Source: Vibrio maritimus (GTDB lineage Bacteria; Pseudomonadota; Gammaproteobacteria; Enterobacterales; Vibrionaceae). Taken from it: a stretch of DNA of 64,000 nucleotides. Under the pieces are notes generated by a model. The model was not told where the DNA came from, did not search any database, and saw only the letters and a list, made by a program, of their open reading frames with translations. The position numbers and the translations under genes are program-made. Of the stretch, positions 54,189-63,885 are shown in pieces; position 1 is the first letter of the stretch, and each line of letters begins with the position of its first letter. The stretch is from contig NZ_CP090438.1 in assembly GCF_021441885.1 (NCBI RefSeq), positions 2,852,001 to 2,916,000 of the forward strand, in the 5' to 3' direction.

Positions 54189-54216
54189 ATCGCTTTTTTC
54201 GATGGAATTAATCTAT
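54189..54216. promoter_or_regulatory. Candidate OxyR operator in the oxyR2-prx divergent region
   Basis: ATCG-N7-CGAT (54189-54203) and an overlapping ATGG-N7-CTAT (54202-54216) have the ATAG-N7-CTAT spacing of OxyR half sites. Only some tetramers match, so this is a weak call supported mainly by position. Confidence 0.35.
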
Positions 54217-54321
54217 TAATTTCGCTTTTTTCAATACTACAATGTGTACTATAGTTTGTCTCGCACAAACACGGACCAAACCGAAAAGGTTTGAAATAAA
54301 CTCTATTTAGGAGCAAAAAAA

Positions 54322-54930
54322 ATGGTACTAGTTGGTCGTCAAGCCCCAGACTTTACTGCAGCAGCTGTTCTAGGTAACGGTGATATCGTTGAGAACTTCA
54401 ACTTCGCTGAGTTCACAAAAGGTAAGAAAGCAGTTGTATTCTTCTACCCACTAGACTTCACTTTCGTTTGCCCATCTGAGCTGATTGCATTCGACAACCG
54501 CCTTGCTGATTTCCAAGCTAAAGGTTGTGAAGTTATCGGTATTTCTATCGATTCTCAGTTCTCTCACAACGCATGGCGTAACACTGCTATTGAAGATGGC
54601 GGTATCGGTCAAGTGAAATACCCACTTGTTGCAGACGTTAAACACGAAATCTGCAAAGCGTACGATGTTGAGCACCCAGAAGCAGGCGTTGCGTTCCGTG
54701 GTTCTTTCCTAATCGACGAAGACGGTCTAGTACGTCACCAAGTAGTTAACGACCTACCACTAGGTCGTAACATCGACGAAATGCTACGCATGGTTGACGC
54801 TCTTAACTTCCACCAGAAGCACGGCGAAGTTTGTCCTGCACAATGGGAAGAAGGTAAAGCAGGTATGGACGCATCTCCAAAAGGTGTTGCAGCGTTCCTA
54901 TCTGAGCACGCGGAAGACCTTTCTAAGTAA
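54322..54930 (+). CDS. prx2: 2-Cys peroxiredoxin (AhpC/TSA family)
   Basis: Reduces hydrogen and organic peroxides in the cytoplasm. The 202-residue protein has the peroxidatic Cys50 (FTFVCPSE) and resolving Cys171 (GEVCPAQW), plus the C-terminal tail typical of Prx1/AhpC-type enzymes. TAGGAGC precedes the ATG. Codon use is strongly biased, suggesting high expression. It is divergent from oxyR2, matching the V. vulnificus prx2-oxyR2 pair. Confidence 0.93.
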   Translation: MVLVGRQAPDFTAAAVLGNGDIVENFNFAEFTKGKKAVVFFYPLDFTFVCPSELIAFDNRLADFQAKGCEVIGISIDSQFSHNAWRNTAIEDGGIGQVKYPLVADVKHEICKAYDVEHPEAGVAFRGSFLIDEDGLVRHQVVNDLPLGRNIDEMLRMVDALNFHQKHGEVCPAQWEEGKAGMDASPKGVAAFLSEHAEDLSK

Positions 54931-55032
54931 TTCGAGCCTTCACCCTGCGCTCAATCAGGGTTGATGGTTGGACATATATAAAGCGGAAAACGCACGCCAA
55001 TCATTGAAGAAGAAACGAGTTAGCCAAAAAAC

Positions 55033-55062
55033 AAAGCCCGAGTCACCGACTCGGGCTTTTTC
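55033..55062 (+). terminator. Terminator of prx2
   Basis: A 12-bp perfect stem (AAAGCCCGAGTC / GACTCGGGCTTT) with an ACC loop and a T run. Confidence 0.93.
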
Positions 55063-55121
55063 TGTTTCCAGAACCGATTGTCAGAGATATATTGAGAGCA
55101 GTATTTCTACTGAGAATCACA

Positions 55122-55871
55122 ATGAGTTACCAACTTGAAGTCTGTATCGACAATATCGAGTCACTCGCTTATGCCATCGCCGGCGGTGCAACTCGTATAG
55201 AGTTATGCTCCTCACTTGCCCTAGGCGGTTTAACCCCTAATGCAGGACTTATCAAACAAGCGGTTCAATCTTCTTCCATCCCTATTTACGTCATGATTAG
55301 GCCTCGCCAAGGTGATTTCCTTTATGACTGTGACGATGTGGAAATCATGGCAGAAGATATTCGCACCGCTGCCAAATATGGTGCGAGTGGCGTCGTCCTT
55401 GGTCTTCTCGACAAAGAGGGACATGTTGATATGCCACACTCCATTCGACTGGTTAAACTCGCCCGTGAACTTGATTTAGGCGTCACATTTCACCGTGCAT
55501 TCGATCAATGCCGGCACCCAGAGCAAGCGTTAGAGGATGTCATCGCACTCGGTTGTGAGCGAATACTTACTTCTGGACTGGCAGCGAGCGCGTCTGAGGG
55601 GGTAGCGACCTTGAGCGTCATGGTGAAACAAGCAGAAGGCAGGATCGCTATCATGGCTGGAGCAGGCGTATCTTCAGAGAATGTAGCTTCTATTATTGCC
55701 ACCAGCGGAGTCAACGAAGTGCACCTGTCAGGCAAGTCAACTCGTCAAAGTAAGATGCATTATATTGCCGACGATGCCAAGATGGGGGCGAGCGATATCG
55801 ACGATTTTGCGATTCCTATTACCAGTATTGAGAAGATTCGCGCTGTCACTAAGGTGCTAAACTCACTGTAA
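55122..55871 (+). CDS. cutC: CutC family protein
   Basis: A TIM-barrel protein first linked to copper homeostasis in E. coli; its exact role is still disputed. The start at 55122 (MSYQLEVCIDNIESL) gives 249 residues, one more than E. coli CutC. Conserved segments are RIELCSSLALGGLTP, MIRPRQGDFLY and LTSGLAASASEG. An upstream in-frame start would add ten hydrophobic residues and is less likely. Confidence 0.92.
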   Translation: MSYQLEVCIDNIESLAYAIAGGATRIELCSSLALGGLTPNAGLIKQAVQSSSIPIYVMIRPRQGDFLYDCDDVEIMAEDIRTAAKYGASGVVLGLLDKEGHVDMPHSIRLVKLARELDLGVTFHRAFDQCRHPEQALEDVIALGCERILTSGLAASASEGVATLSVMVKQAEGRIAIMAGAGVSSENVASIIATSGVNEVHLSGKSTRQSKMHYIADDAKMGASDIDDFAIPITSIEKIRAVTKVLNSL

Positions 55872-55902
55872 ACACCTAGGTTATTCAAGGAGAAGGATTT
55901 CT

Positions 55903-56691
55903 ATGGGCAAAAAGAACAAGATGGATAAAAAGCTCTATGAAAGCGAGCTGGCTAGGTTACAGATTGAGTTAGTAAAGCTACAAGAGTGGGTAAAGCACGA
56001 AGGTTTGAAAGTTGTCGTTGTTTTTGAAGGTCGAGACGCCGCTGGTAAAGGTGGCGTTATCAAGCGTATTACTGAAAAACTCAACCCACGAATTTGCCGT
56101 GTTACTGCCCTACCTGCACCAACGGAAAAAGAGAAAACGCAATGGTATTTTCAGCGCTACGTAGCTCACCTACCGTCAGCTGGGGAAATCGTACTGTTCG
56201 ACCGCAGTTGGTATAATCGCGCCGGTGTTGAGAAAGTCATGGGCTTTTGCAGCGAAGAGCAGTATCAAGAGTTTTTGCGCTCTTGCCCGGAGTTTGAACG
56301 CATGTTGGTGCGCTCTGGCATTATCTTACTTAAGTACTGGTTTTCGGTTTCCGATGAAGAGCAAGAGAAGCGTTTTCTGGAGCGAGTCAACACGCCTATC
56401 AAGCGCTGGAAGTTCAGCCCTATGGATTTAGAGTCTCGTAACCGCTGGGCTGAATATTCGGAAGCCAAAGACACCATGTTCTCATATACCGATACTAAAC
56501 AGTGTCCATGGTGGGTGGTACCCTCCGATGATAAGAAGCGAGCTCGATTAAACTGTATCAGTCATTTGCTCAGTCAGATTGAATACCAAGAAGTCAGCTA
56601 TCCAGACATCACACTGCCTGAATTAAACAAAGACGGCTACATGCGAACGCCGATCGAAGAGCAATCTTTCGTCCCCGATAATTATGAATGA
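55903..56691 (+). CDS. ppk2: Polyphosphate kinase 2
   Basis: Single-domain PPK2 that transfers phosphate between polyphosphate and nucleoside diphosphates. The 262-residue protein has Walker A GRDAAGKGG (about 43-51), the lid segment with basic residues, and Walker B LFDRSWYNRAGVE. Length and motifs suit the one-domain class I type. AAGGAGAAGG precedes the ATG. Its last eight bases overlap the start of the LysR gene. With ppk at the window's right end, this locus has two different polyphosphate kinases flanking the pst-phoU genes. Confidence 0.94.
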   Translation: MGKKNKMDKKLYESELARLQIELVKLQEWVKHEGLKVVVVFEGRDAAGKGGVIKRITEKLNPRICRVTALPAPTEKEKTQWYFQRYVAHLPSAGEIVLFDRSWYNRAGVEKVMGFCSEEQYQEFLRSCPEFERMLVRSGIILLKYWFSVSDEEQEKRFLERVNTPIKRWKFSPMDLESRNRWAEYSEAKDTMFSYTDTKQCPWWVVPSDDKKRARLNCISHLLSQIEYQEVSYPDITLPELNKDGYMRTPIEEQSFVPDNYE

Positions 56692-57625
56692 TTCGACCAA
56701 TCTTTTTTACAAAGCTGATCTCAACTTATTGAGAACATTCCGCATATTGCTGCACGAGCGCAATATGCGAAAAACCGCTGAACGACTTTTTGTCACTCAA
56801 CCCGCGGTCAGTCAGGCACTGCAAAAGCTTCGCACGATCTTTGACGATGAACTCTTCGTTAAGGTTCAAGGCGGTCTTGACCCTACTCCGTTTGCTCTTC
56901 AACTGGAAGACAAAATCGCGCCTTATCTTGATGGATTAGAAACAGCCCTCAATAACTTAAATGAGTTCGAGCCTTCCGAGCTAAGCGGAACCATTAAAAT
57001 CGCGCTCGCACCTATTGTGATGGCGTCTTTGGCGGGAGGGTTATTTACAGAAATTCGCCAACAAGCGCCAAACGTTAATCTCGAGCTGCTTAGCTGGAGT
57101 CAAACCACCGCAGAGCAAATACGCAGTGGTGAAGTTTTTTACGGCGTGCATTACGATCTCGAAAACCTATCGAAAGAGTTAGCGCGAGACAAGATCTTCG
57201 ACTTAGAGGGTCGCATCATCGTCAGAAAAGAACACCCGATTAAGAAGTCAGTTATTACGCCTTTAGACTCTGTCGGCTATGAACTCACCTCGCTCATCTC
57301 TCCTGGATGGAATGACCACTTTAGTTACGCAAGTCATATTCTCGAACGTCAGGGGTATACACCTAAGGTCGGCTTTCGCTCAGAAATGCTGCTCGCACTT
57401 ATCGATGTGATTGAGTCTACGGATATGCTCCTGCCCCACTCCAATCTATTCCCGATACACAACTACCCAAACTTAAGATCACTTAAGGTGGAAGTCGACA
57501 ATCAGACTTACACCAAGAGCCTATTTGGTTATGTCCACAATAAGAATCGCCACTCTCCCAAAGCAAAGTGGATTGAGTCGATCATCAAACGAAAGCTTCC
57601 TCTCCATACCGATAAGCATCGCTAA
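56684..57625 (+). CDS. LysR family transcription regulator
   Basis: A 313-residue regulator with an N-terminal winged helix (ADLNLLRTFRILLHERNMRKTAERL...VTQPAVSQALQKLR) and a periplasmic-binding-like effector domain. The HTH resembles the LeuO/NahR subgroup, but target and effector are unknown. It overlaps ppk2 by eight bases (ATGAATGA), so the two are probably coupled, which is an unusual partnership. A terminator hairpin begins within its final codons. Confidence 0.9.
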   Translation: MNDSTNLFYKADLNLLRTFRILLHERNMRKTAERLFVTQPAVSQALQKLRTIFDDELFVKVQGGLDPTPFALQLEDKIAPYLDGLETALNNLNEFEPSELSGTIKIALAPIVMASLAGGLFTEIRQQAPNVNLELLSWSQTTAEQIRSGEVFYGVHYDLENLSKELARDKIFDLEGRIIVRKEHPIKKSVITPLDSVGYELTSLISPGWNDHFSYASHILERQGYTPKVGFRSEMLLALIDVIESTDMLLPHSNLFPIHNYPNLRSLKVEVDNQTYTKSLFGYVHNKNRHSPKAKWIESIIKRKLPLHTDKHR

Positions 57626-57650
57626 TAAACGCTATTAGCGACGCTTTTTA
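57614..57650 (+). terminator. Terminator overlapping the LysR stop codon
   Basis: AAGC-TCGCTAATA pairs with TATTAGCGA-GCTT, followed by TTTTTAG; the 5' arm contains the TAA stop of the LysR gene. The folding is clear except for one mismatch. Confidence 0.75.
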
Positions 57651-57715
57651 GTCACCAATCAGCAAAGCCGCTACCATCGGCGCACTTTCCTGTTTGTCTG
57701 TGATTAGGTATTACT

Positions 57716-58204
57716 ATGAAAAAGCTACTACTTCCACTCTGTGCCGCGTTATCGATGGGTGCACAAGCGCAGAGTATTCATGTGTCACCCGATGTCAAAA
57801 TCGGCGTATTCAATGGAGCAGGGATACAGCTTGGCGTTGCGGATGCGTTAGGAATGGATGCGGTCTATTTCAGTTATGCCCACAAATACTACGACACTGA
57901 CCGCTACGATGAGACAATCAACTCATATCGTCTCGGTCTACAGCACATGTTTGGCGACCGAGAAAACTATGGTCTTCAGGCAGAGATTGGAGTAGCCAAT
58001 TATCGAGGTGAGAAACGCACCAATAGTGAGCTTTCACACCGAGATGCAAACGGACTTAGCATCAGTGCAGGGTATGTCTATATGCTGAATCCAAGCTTTG
58101 GTCTGAGAACGGGGTTTGACTACGACGTGTTTGGTGCGAGCAACACCTTTATCTCAATGGGCTCACACTTTTCACTCAACTTTGGTGTGGTTGGGCGCTT
58201 CTAA
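57716..58204 (+). CDS. Small outer-membrane beta-barrel protein
   Basis: A 162-residue protein with an 18-residue signal peptide (MKKLLLPLCAALSMGAQA-QS). The rest alternates short amphipathic strands and ends in Phe (FGVVGRF), the signature of outer-membrane barrels inserted by BAM. The size suits an eight-strand barrel of the OmpA/OmpW-like group, but I do not recognise a specific family. It is convergent with phoU at five bases, so the two transcripts overlap. Confidence 0.8.
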   Translation: MKKLLLPLCAALSMGAQAQSIHVSPDVKIGVFNGAGIQLGVADALGMDAVYFSYAHKYYDTDRYDETINSYRLGLQHMFGDRENYGLQAEIGVANYRGEKRTNSELSHRDANGLSISAGYVYMLNPSFGLRTGFDYDVFGASNTFISMGSHFSLNFGVVGRF

Positions 58205-58209
58205 CTTAG

Positions 58210-58905
58210 CTACAGAATGTCGTTTATCGCTTTCTCATCAAGGTGGCGTACGTCCTTGCCCTTAACGAAGTAGATGATGTACTCACAGATGTTCTGACAG
58301 CGGTCACCGACACGCTCTATCGCTCTTGCTGACCACATGACCTGAAGGATATTTGGGATATTCTTTGGGTCTTCCATCATGTAAGTCATCAACTGACGAA
58401 TTACAGCTTCATACTCAGCATCCAACTTATCGTCTAACTTGTACACCTCTGCTGCCGCATCCACATCCATACGAGCAAAGGCATCCAATACCTGATGCAA
58501 CATTGCAATCGCTTGGCGGCACAGCGGCTCTAAGGAGACGTGAAACTTTTGATGCTTCGTCGATGGTTGCTCAATAGCAACATAAGCGATGCGTGTGGCA
58601 ACATCACCAATACGCTCTAGATCGGTAATGGTTTTGATGATCGCCATAACCAAACGAAGATCTTTCGCCGTCGGCTGTCGCTTAGCGATGATACGAGTAC
58701 AGGCTTCATCGATAGATACCTCCATCGCATTCACCTTATGGTCATCTCGTACCACTTTGCGGGCGAGCTCAATATCGTCTTTGTGCAATGCTTGCATCGC
58801 AAACGACAACTGCTGTTCCACTAAGCCTCCCATGGTCAAAACATGGGTACGAATAGACTCAAGCTCGGCATTAAACTGACCTGAGATGTGACGACCAAAA
58901 TGCAT
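58210..58905 (-). CDS. phoU: Phosphate signalling regulator PhoU
   Basis: Negative regulator that links the Pst transporter to the PhoR kinase. The 231-residue protein has two PhoU three-helix repeats with the metal-binding E/DxxxD patterns, and conserved segments such as RIGDVATRIAYVA and ERVGDRCQNICEYI. It is the last gene of pstC-pstA-pstB-phoU, 38 bases after pstB. Confidence 0.97.
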   Translation of the reverse strand: MHFGRHISGQFNAELESIRTHVLTMGGLVEQQLSFAMQALHKDDIELARKVVRDDHKVNAMEVSIDEACTRIIAKRQPTAKDLRLVMAIIKTITDLERIGDVATRIAYVAIEQPSTKHQKFHVSLEPLCRQAIAMLHQVLDAFARMDVDAAAEVYKLDDKLDAEYEAVIRQLMTYMMEDPKNIPNILQVMWSARAIERVGDRCQNICEYIIYFVKGKDVRHLDEKAINDIL

Positions 58906-58943
58906 GTGTGAAGGTTTCCTGTTTTAAACTAAGGCTAGTCTCA

Positions 58944-59762
58944 TTAGCCGTATCGACCAGTGATGTAGTCTTCCGTTTGTTTTTCAATCGGTGAAGTAAA
59001 TATAGTATCTGTATCCGCGTACTCTACCAGTTTTCCTAAATGAATAAACGCAGTATGGTCACTAACGCGCGCGGCTTGCTGCATATTATGGGTAACGATC
59101 ACAACCGTATACTTGGTTTTCAAATCGTTAATCAGCTCTTCAATGGTTAGGGTAGAAATAGGATCGAGCGCCGAGGTCGGCTCATCAAGGAGCAGTACTT
59201 CTGGCTCAATGGCGATAGCTCGCGCGATGACCAAGCGTTGCTGCTGACCACCAGAGAGTCCAAACGCATTTTCGTGAAGACGGTCTTTTACTTCATCCCA
59301 TAGCGCTGCTGCACGCAGTGAACGCTCTACAGCATCGTCGAGATTACGGCTGTTCTTCACCCCTTGCAGCCTAAGACCATAGACGACATTCTCATAGATC
59401 GACTTAGGGAAGGGGTTCGGCCTTTGGAACACCATGCCCACACGGCGACGCAGTGTCGCCACATCGACTTTAGGGTGATAAACATTACCACCATGCAACT
59501 TCACCTTGCCCTCGACAGTGCAGCCTTCGATCAGATCATTCATTCGATTGATGCAGCGCAGAAGGGTCGACTTGCCACACCCGGAAGGACCGATGAACGC
59601 AGTGACCTGTCCTTTAGGAATACGCATCGACACATTATCTAGCGCCTGCTTATCGCCATAGTACAGATTCAAGTTTTCAATAGCGATGGCGGTTTGATCA
59701 TCGCTTAGGTTGTTCACATCTAAAGGCGTTGGATAGCCCAAAGTTTGGTTGATAGAAAACAT
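58944..59762 (-). CDS. pstB: Phosphate ABC transporter ATPase PstB
   Basis: Powers high-affinity phosphate uptake. The 272-residue protein has Walker A GPSGCGKST, signature LSGGQQQRL and Walker B VLLLDEPTSALDP. It starts two bases after pstA ends, so translation is probably coupled. Confidence 0.98.
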   Translation of the reverse strand: MFSINQTLGYPTPLDVNNLSDDQTAIAIENLNLYYGDKQALDNVSMRIPKGQVTAFIGPSGCGKSTLLRCINRMNDLIEGCTVEGKVKLHGGNVYHPKVDVATLRRRVGMVFQRPNPFPKSIYENVVYGLRLQGVKNSRNLDDAVERSLRAAALWDEVKDRLHENAFGLSGGQQQRLVIARAIAIEPEVLLLDEPTSALDPISTLTIEELINDLKTKYTVVIVTHNMQQAARVSDHTAFIHLGKLVEYADTDTIFTSPIEKQTEDYITGRYG

Positions 59763-59764
59763 GC

Positions 59765-61411
59765 TTAATCTTGTCCTAATGTGCGATATTTTTCGCGCAG
59801 GTTATTTCGTATTGCTATTGCGGTTAAGTTTAGCCCAACGACAACGGTCACCAGCAAGAAAGAGGTAGCGTAAACCAATGGCCTTGCCGCCTCAATATTA
59901 GACGTCTGAAAACCGACATCATAGATATGAAAACCCAGATGCATAAATTTGCGTTCAAGGTGCAAAAACGGGAACTGGGAATCAACCGGTAAGCTGGAAG
60001 CCAGTTTCACAACACCCACCAGCATAAGAGGTGCTACCTCGCCAGCGGCTCTCGCAACCGCCAAAATAAGCCCAGTGATAATCGCAGGGCTTGCCATAGG
60101 CAAAACGATACGCCAGAGCGTTTCAGATTGGGTTGCCCCCAGCGCAAGCGATCCATGTCGGGCCGATAGCGGAATTCGATTCAAACCTTCTTCTGTGGCA
60201 ACAATCACCACAGGTAGCGTGAGAATGGCGAGCGTCAATGACGACCACAACAGCCCTGGCGTACCAAATGTAGGTGCAGGCAAGCGCTCAGCGTAAAACA
60301 ATGAGTCTATCGAGCCACCTATGGTGTAAACAAAAAAGCCTAAGCCGAAAACACCATAAACAATAGAAGGTACACCAGCAAGGTTAATAACCCCGACCCG
60401 TATCATCCGAGTGAGTAGGTTATTTTCGGCGTATTCATGTAGATAGACCGCAACCAATACACCAAGCGGCATCACCATGACCGACATGATAATTACCAAC
60501 AATACGGTGCCGAAGATCGCGGGGAACACACCACCTTCAGAGTTCGACTCACGTGGCTCATCGGAAAGAAACTTCCATACCTGTCCCCCCCAATGAGATA
60601 GCTTATCTGGGTAGTTCATTTGGTTGGGGTACCAGAAATCGAGCACTCGGTTAAGTCCAATCTCTAAACGCTCGCCGCGCATATCTTCAACGACCAAAAC
60701 CTTACTCGCTAGCTCAGCGCGCAGTTCATCAAGCTCAACTTCCGTTTGGCTCAATTGCTGGCGGATAATCGCATTTTGCTGCTGATAGCGCTCACTTAGT
60801 TCATCGGTGAGCACACCGTTGAGTTTGTCTCGACGCTGCTTAAGACGCAGAGCCTCAAGCTGATGGTTCAGGCCTTTAAGCCTTCTCTCGATAATGGCGT
60901 CGATTTGATCTCTGGTCATTTCAATCTGGCTAAGCTCTATTCTGAGCAAGCTTTCCAGCGACGTATTAACCTCACCCTGCGGACCTTTTAGAGCCAGAAT
61001 TCGTCCGAAAAAGTCACCGCCACGCGTACGCTCAATAACCACTAAGTCGCTCGGGGTTTGCTGCTGATGAAGCTCGGAGGAAAGCAGCGAGACAAAATCA
61101 ATACCGTAAAGATCTCGGTTAGCTATCTTGATGCTATAGCGCTCCACCTTTCCGGCTTCTAAAACCTCTTGAGGCAGCAGTTCGTTCGCATTCGGAATGT
61201 TATAAGTCGGCACCCAAGTCTTCGAATACACCTGACCGATTAATGCTGAGCCGTTATCATCTTGCCATTGATATAAGGGAGCCGGCCAGAAATAGGTAAG
61301 ACCGCGCCAACCAATGAGCAGCAGTAGTCCTAATACGGAAATCAGACTGATGCTTACCGCGCCCCCTGTTAGCCAAACCCAAGGCGCACCAGATTTGAGC
61401 CACTTAAACAT
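59765..61411 (-). CDS. pstA: Phosphate ABC transporter permease PstA, enlarged form
   Basis: Permease subunit for phosphate import. At 548 residues it is nearly twice the length of E. coli PstA (296). One membrane segment (about 15-40) is followed by a periplasmic insert up to ~290. This insert includes a likely coiled coil at about 155-240 rich in Glu, Gln, Arg and Leu. The usual permease domain comes last, with EEGLNRIPLSARHGSLALGATQ as coupling loop. AAAGGAG lies eight bases before the ATG at 61411, which decides that start. Large PstA/PstC pairs are known in vibrios and other proteobacteria. Confidence 0.94.
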   Translation of the reverse strand: MFKWLKSGAPWVWLTGGAVSISLISVLGLLLLIGWRGLTYFWPAPLYQWQDDNGSALIGQVYSKTWVPTYNIPNANELLPQEVLEAGKVERYSIKIANRDLYGIDFVSLLSSELHQQQTPSDLVVIERTRGGDFFGRILALKGPQGEVNTSLESLLRIELSQIEMTRDQIDAIIERRLKGLNHQLEALRLKQRRDKLNGVLTDELSERYQQQNAIIRQQLSQTEVELDELRAELASKVLVVEDMRGERLEIGLNRVLDFWYPNQMNYPDKLSHWGGQVWKFLSDEPRESNSEGGVFPAIFGTVLLVIIMSVMVMPLGVLVAVYLHEYAENNLLTRMIRVGVINLAGVPSIVYGVFGLGFFVYTIGGSIDSLFYAERLPAPTFGTPGLLWSSLTLAILTLPVVIVATEEGLNRIPLSARHGSLALGATQSETLWRIVLPMASPAIITGLILAVARAAGEVAPLMLVGVVKLASSLPVDSQFPFLHLERKFMHLGFHIYDVGFQTSNIEAARPLVYATSFLLVTVVVGLNLTAIAIRNNLREKYRTLGQD

Positions 61412-61431
61412 AGCTGGGCTCCTTTCGATGA

Positions 61432-63600
61432 CTACAGCGCACTGTATTTCTCCCTGAGTCTTTGTCTCACCCACTCAGCTAGCGAGTTCACAACAAAAGT
61501 AAAACTAAACAAGATCAAAGCGATTAAGAACAACAAGCGATAATGACTGCTGCCTACTTCCGACTCTGGCAACTCAACCGCCATGGTAGCCGACAAGGTT
61601 CGCATACCCTCAAAGATGTTCCAGTCGAGTATCGGAGTATTACCTGTCGCCATTAACACAATCATGGTTTCACCCACAGCGCGACCCAACCCCATCATCA
61701 CCGCAGAGAAAATACCGGGACTGGCGGTAAGTAGCACAACATAAATCAAAGTCTGCCACTGGGTTGCGCCCAGCGCTAAAGAGCCGTCCGAAAGGTGTTT
61801 TGGCACGGAGAAAATCGCATCCTCAGCGATAGTGAAAATGGTTGGGATCACAGCAAACCCCATCGCAAAGCCAACGACTAGGGCGTTTCTCTGGTCAAAA
61901 TCAATGCCATGCTGAGCTAAGAATACCCTCGCATCGCCGTTAAAGAACATCACTTCCATATCACTTGAGAAGGTCATCGCGAGATAGATAGCGGTGATGA
62001 TCACCGGAATCAGAGTAAACGGATGAAGTCCGCTCGGTAATTTAGAGGTGTAGGCTCTAGGGATCGCATACCAGACTGCGCCAGTAAGCAGCGATAGCAG
62101 AGGCAGCGCCACCAGCAGAAGAAGGATTGCTGGAAGGTGTGTTTCGACAATAGGCGCAAACCACAACCCCGCCAAAAAACCGATAATGACTGTGGGCAGA
62201 GCTTCCATCAACTCAATGGTAGGCTTGACGACCTTACGCATTTTAGACGACATAAAATACGCTGTATAAATGGCACCAAATACAGCAATCGGCACTGAGA
62301 ACAACATCGCAAACATTGCCGCCTTAATGGTTCCAAAAGCGATAGGCACTAGGCTGTACTTACCCTCAAAATCGTCAGATGCAGCGGTAGTTTGCCAGAT
62401 AAATTCAGGCTCTGGATAACTCTCGTACCACACCTTTTGCCACAGCGCGCTGAATGAAATCTCTTTGTGATCGTTAGGGATGAACGCGGTAAAAGTGTGC
62501 TCTCCGGTAACCAACAACGCATGATCATTGTTATTCGAAATAGCGAATGTCTTTGGCTCACCTTTAGGCAGCTGGCTCTCCGTCACCAACTTTTCACTGG
62601 TGGTATATAGGGTTTGGAAACGACCATCATCCAATACAACAGCAAAGCCTTTACTCATGGTTTCTGGAATTAAGGCAACAATATCCGCATCAAACTGAAA
62701 GGAGCGGACTGGCGTCAACGTTCGTTCGCCATTGGTTAAAACATCAAACCATTGCCATACCTGCTGATTGTCGTATTGAACCAACAAGGAGTAGGCACCC
62801 GACAACAATTGGATATGCGTCGCTTGAGCCCCATTTGGTGTTGATAGATCGATGATCTCACGAACGTTTAGAGCCTGCGGCTCGCGGTTGATAACCGCTA
62901 AGCTATTCCCCGCTTTTACATAGATGGTCTTCGCGTCTGGGGTGACTATGATATCACTCGCATCTTCAATAGGGCCGAGTGTTGAGAAAGAGCTGAATTC
63001 TGCATCCGTCGCAGTATCACGTATATCAAGATGCACAAACCCTTGGTTATCAACTGAAGCAATGGCCTTGATTTGCTTGGTAACAACGGCATCGATTAAA
63101 GCAGGTTCATTGATCGTAAACCAATCTTTTTCAGCAGGCGTTTCAATGAGGAGTTTGGCGTCCCCACTGCTCGGGTCAACCTGAAATTTTGGATTAATTG
63201 CCATCCATTGCTGCGCATCATTTTTTATCAGTAATGTCTTCGAACCTGAAGATTGCACCGACACACCTTGTTCAAGGTATTGAGAGGACGTTTGTGAGCC
63301 CGAGACGAGTGACTGCTCAACAATAGTGCCGTCACGATAGAAGTAAGCCGCATGTTTGCCACTGTCGCTGACTATACTTAACTCAGGTCCTGATTGGATA
63401 TTGACAGCTTGGCTACGCTCACGCCACGTCACTTCATTCTCTGAAAACAGCGGCAAAGTCACAAAGGCGAGGTAAACGAAGATAAAGATCAAACCTGCCA
63501 GCACACTCAATCCACCAAATGAAACGATCCAACGCACGAGGCGATCTTTAATCAGGCGTTTTCTGTCTTTGGTATGTAGTGAAAATTTGGCCGTTGCCAT
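61432..63600 (-). CDS. pstC: Phosphate ABC transporter permease PstC, enlarged form
   Basis: Partner permease of PstA. The 722-residue protein has a membrane segment at about 22-52, a ~350-residue periplasmic domain of repeated beta-rich segments (about 55-400), and a C-terminal permease domain with the coupling loop SDGSLALGATQWQ. E. coli PstC has about 319 residues. It is the first gene of the operon, behind a PhoB-type promoter. No pstS is next to it here. Confidence 0.94.
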   Translation of the reverse strand: MATAKFSLHTKDRKRLIKDRLVRWIVSFGGLSVLAGLIFIFVYLAFVTLPLFSENEVTWRERSQAVNIQSGPELSIVSDSGKHAAYFYRDGTIVEQSLVSGSQTSSQYLEQGVSVQSSGSKTLLIKNDAQQWMAINPKFQVDPSSGDAKLLIETPAEKDWFTINEPALIDAVVTKQIKAIASVDNQGFVHLDIRDTATDAEFSSFSTLGPIEDASDIIVTPDAKTIYVKAGNSLAVINREPQALNVREIIDLSTPNGAQATHIQLLSGAYSLLVQYDNQQVWQWFDVLTNGERTLTPVRSFQFDADIVALIPETMSKGFAVVLDDGRFQTLYTTSEKLVTESQLPKGEPKTFAISNNNDHALLVTGEHTFTAFIPNDHKEISFSALWQKVWYESYPEPEFIWQTTAASDDFEGKYSLVPIAFGTIKAAMFAMLFSVPIAVFGAIYTAYFMSSKMRKVVKPTIELMEALPTVIIGFLAGLWFAPIVETHLPAILLLLVALPLLSLLTGAVWYAIPRAYTSKLPSGLHPFTLIPVIITAIYLAMTFSSDMEVMFFNGDARVFLAQHGIDFDQRNALVVGFAMGFAVIPTIFTIAEDAIFSVPKHLSDGSLALGATQWQTLIYVVLLTASPGIFSAVMMGLGRAVGETMIVLMATGNTPILDWNIFEGMRTLSATMAVELPESEVGSSHYRLLFLIALILFSFTFVVNSLAEWVRQRLREKYSAL

Positions 63601-63696
63601 AGTTTACGTTCGTTCTCTTTGATGCAGTATGAGTGTTTGAGGCGTTTGCCACCAAGGGATTGAGGCTAATGAACAGCATGCACGAATTGCCTCAAC

Positions 63697-63730
63697 ATAA
63701 TATGTCGTTCAGATGACAGTTATATTACAT
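63697..63730 (-). promoter_or_regulatory. PhoB-dependent promoter of the pst operon
   Basis: On the minus strand ATGTAAT-ATAA-CTGTCAT (63713-63730) matches the 18-bp Pho box, with 5 of 7 and 7 of 7 matches to CTGTCAT. Ten bases later TATTAT (63697-63702) is a -10 at the standard distance, and no -35 is needed. It lies about 100 bases before pstC and should switch on under phosphate starvation. Confidence 0.85.
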
Positions 63731-63885
63731 AGCATCTAACATGCTGAAAATAATGAATTGTGCCGCGTTGCACGCTTTTTGAAATAAAAATGTCATATAC
63801 AATCTCTAAGGTTCACGATCAGATTAGTCTTACATCCCACTCATCAGCAACTTAAGGTGAGTGAAAAGTGTCGGTGGTTGAGTGT

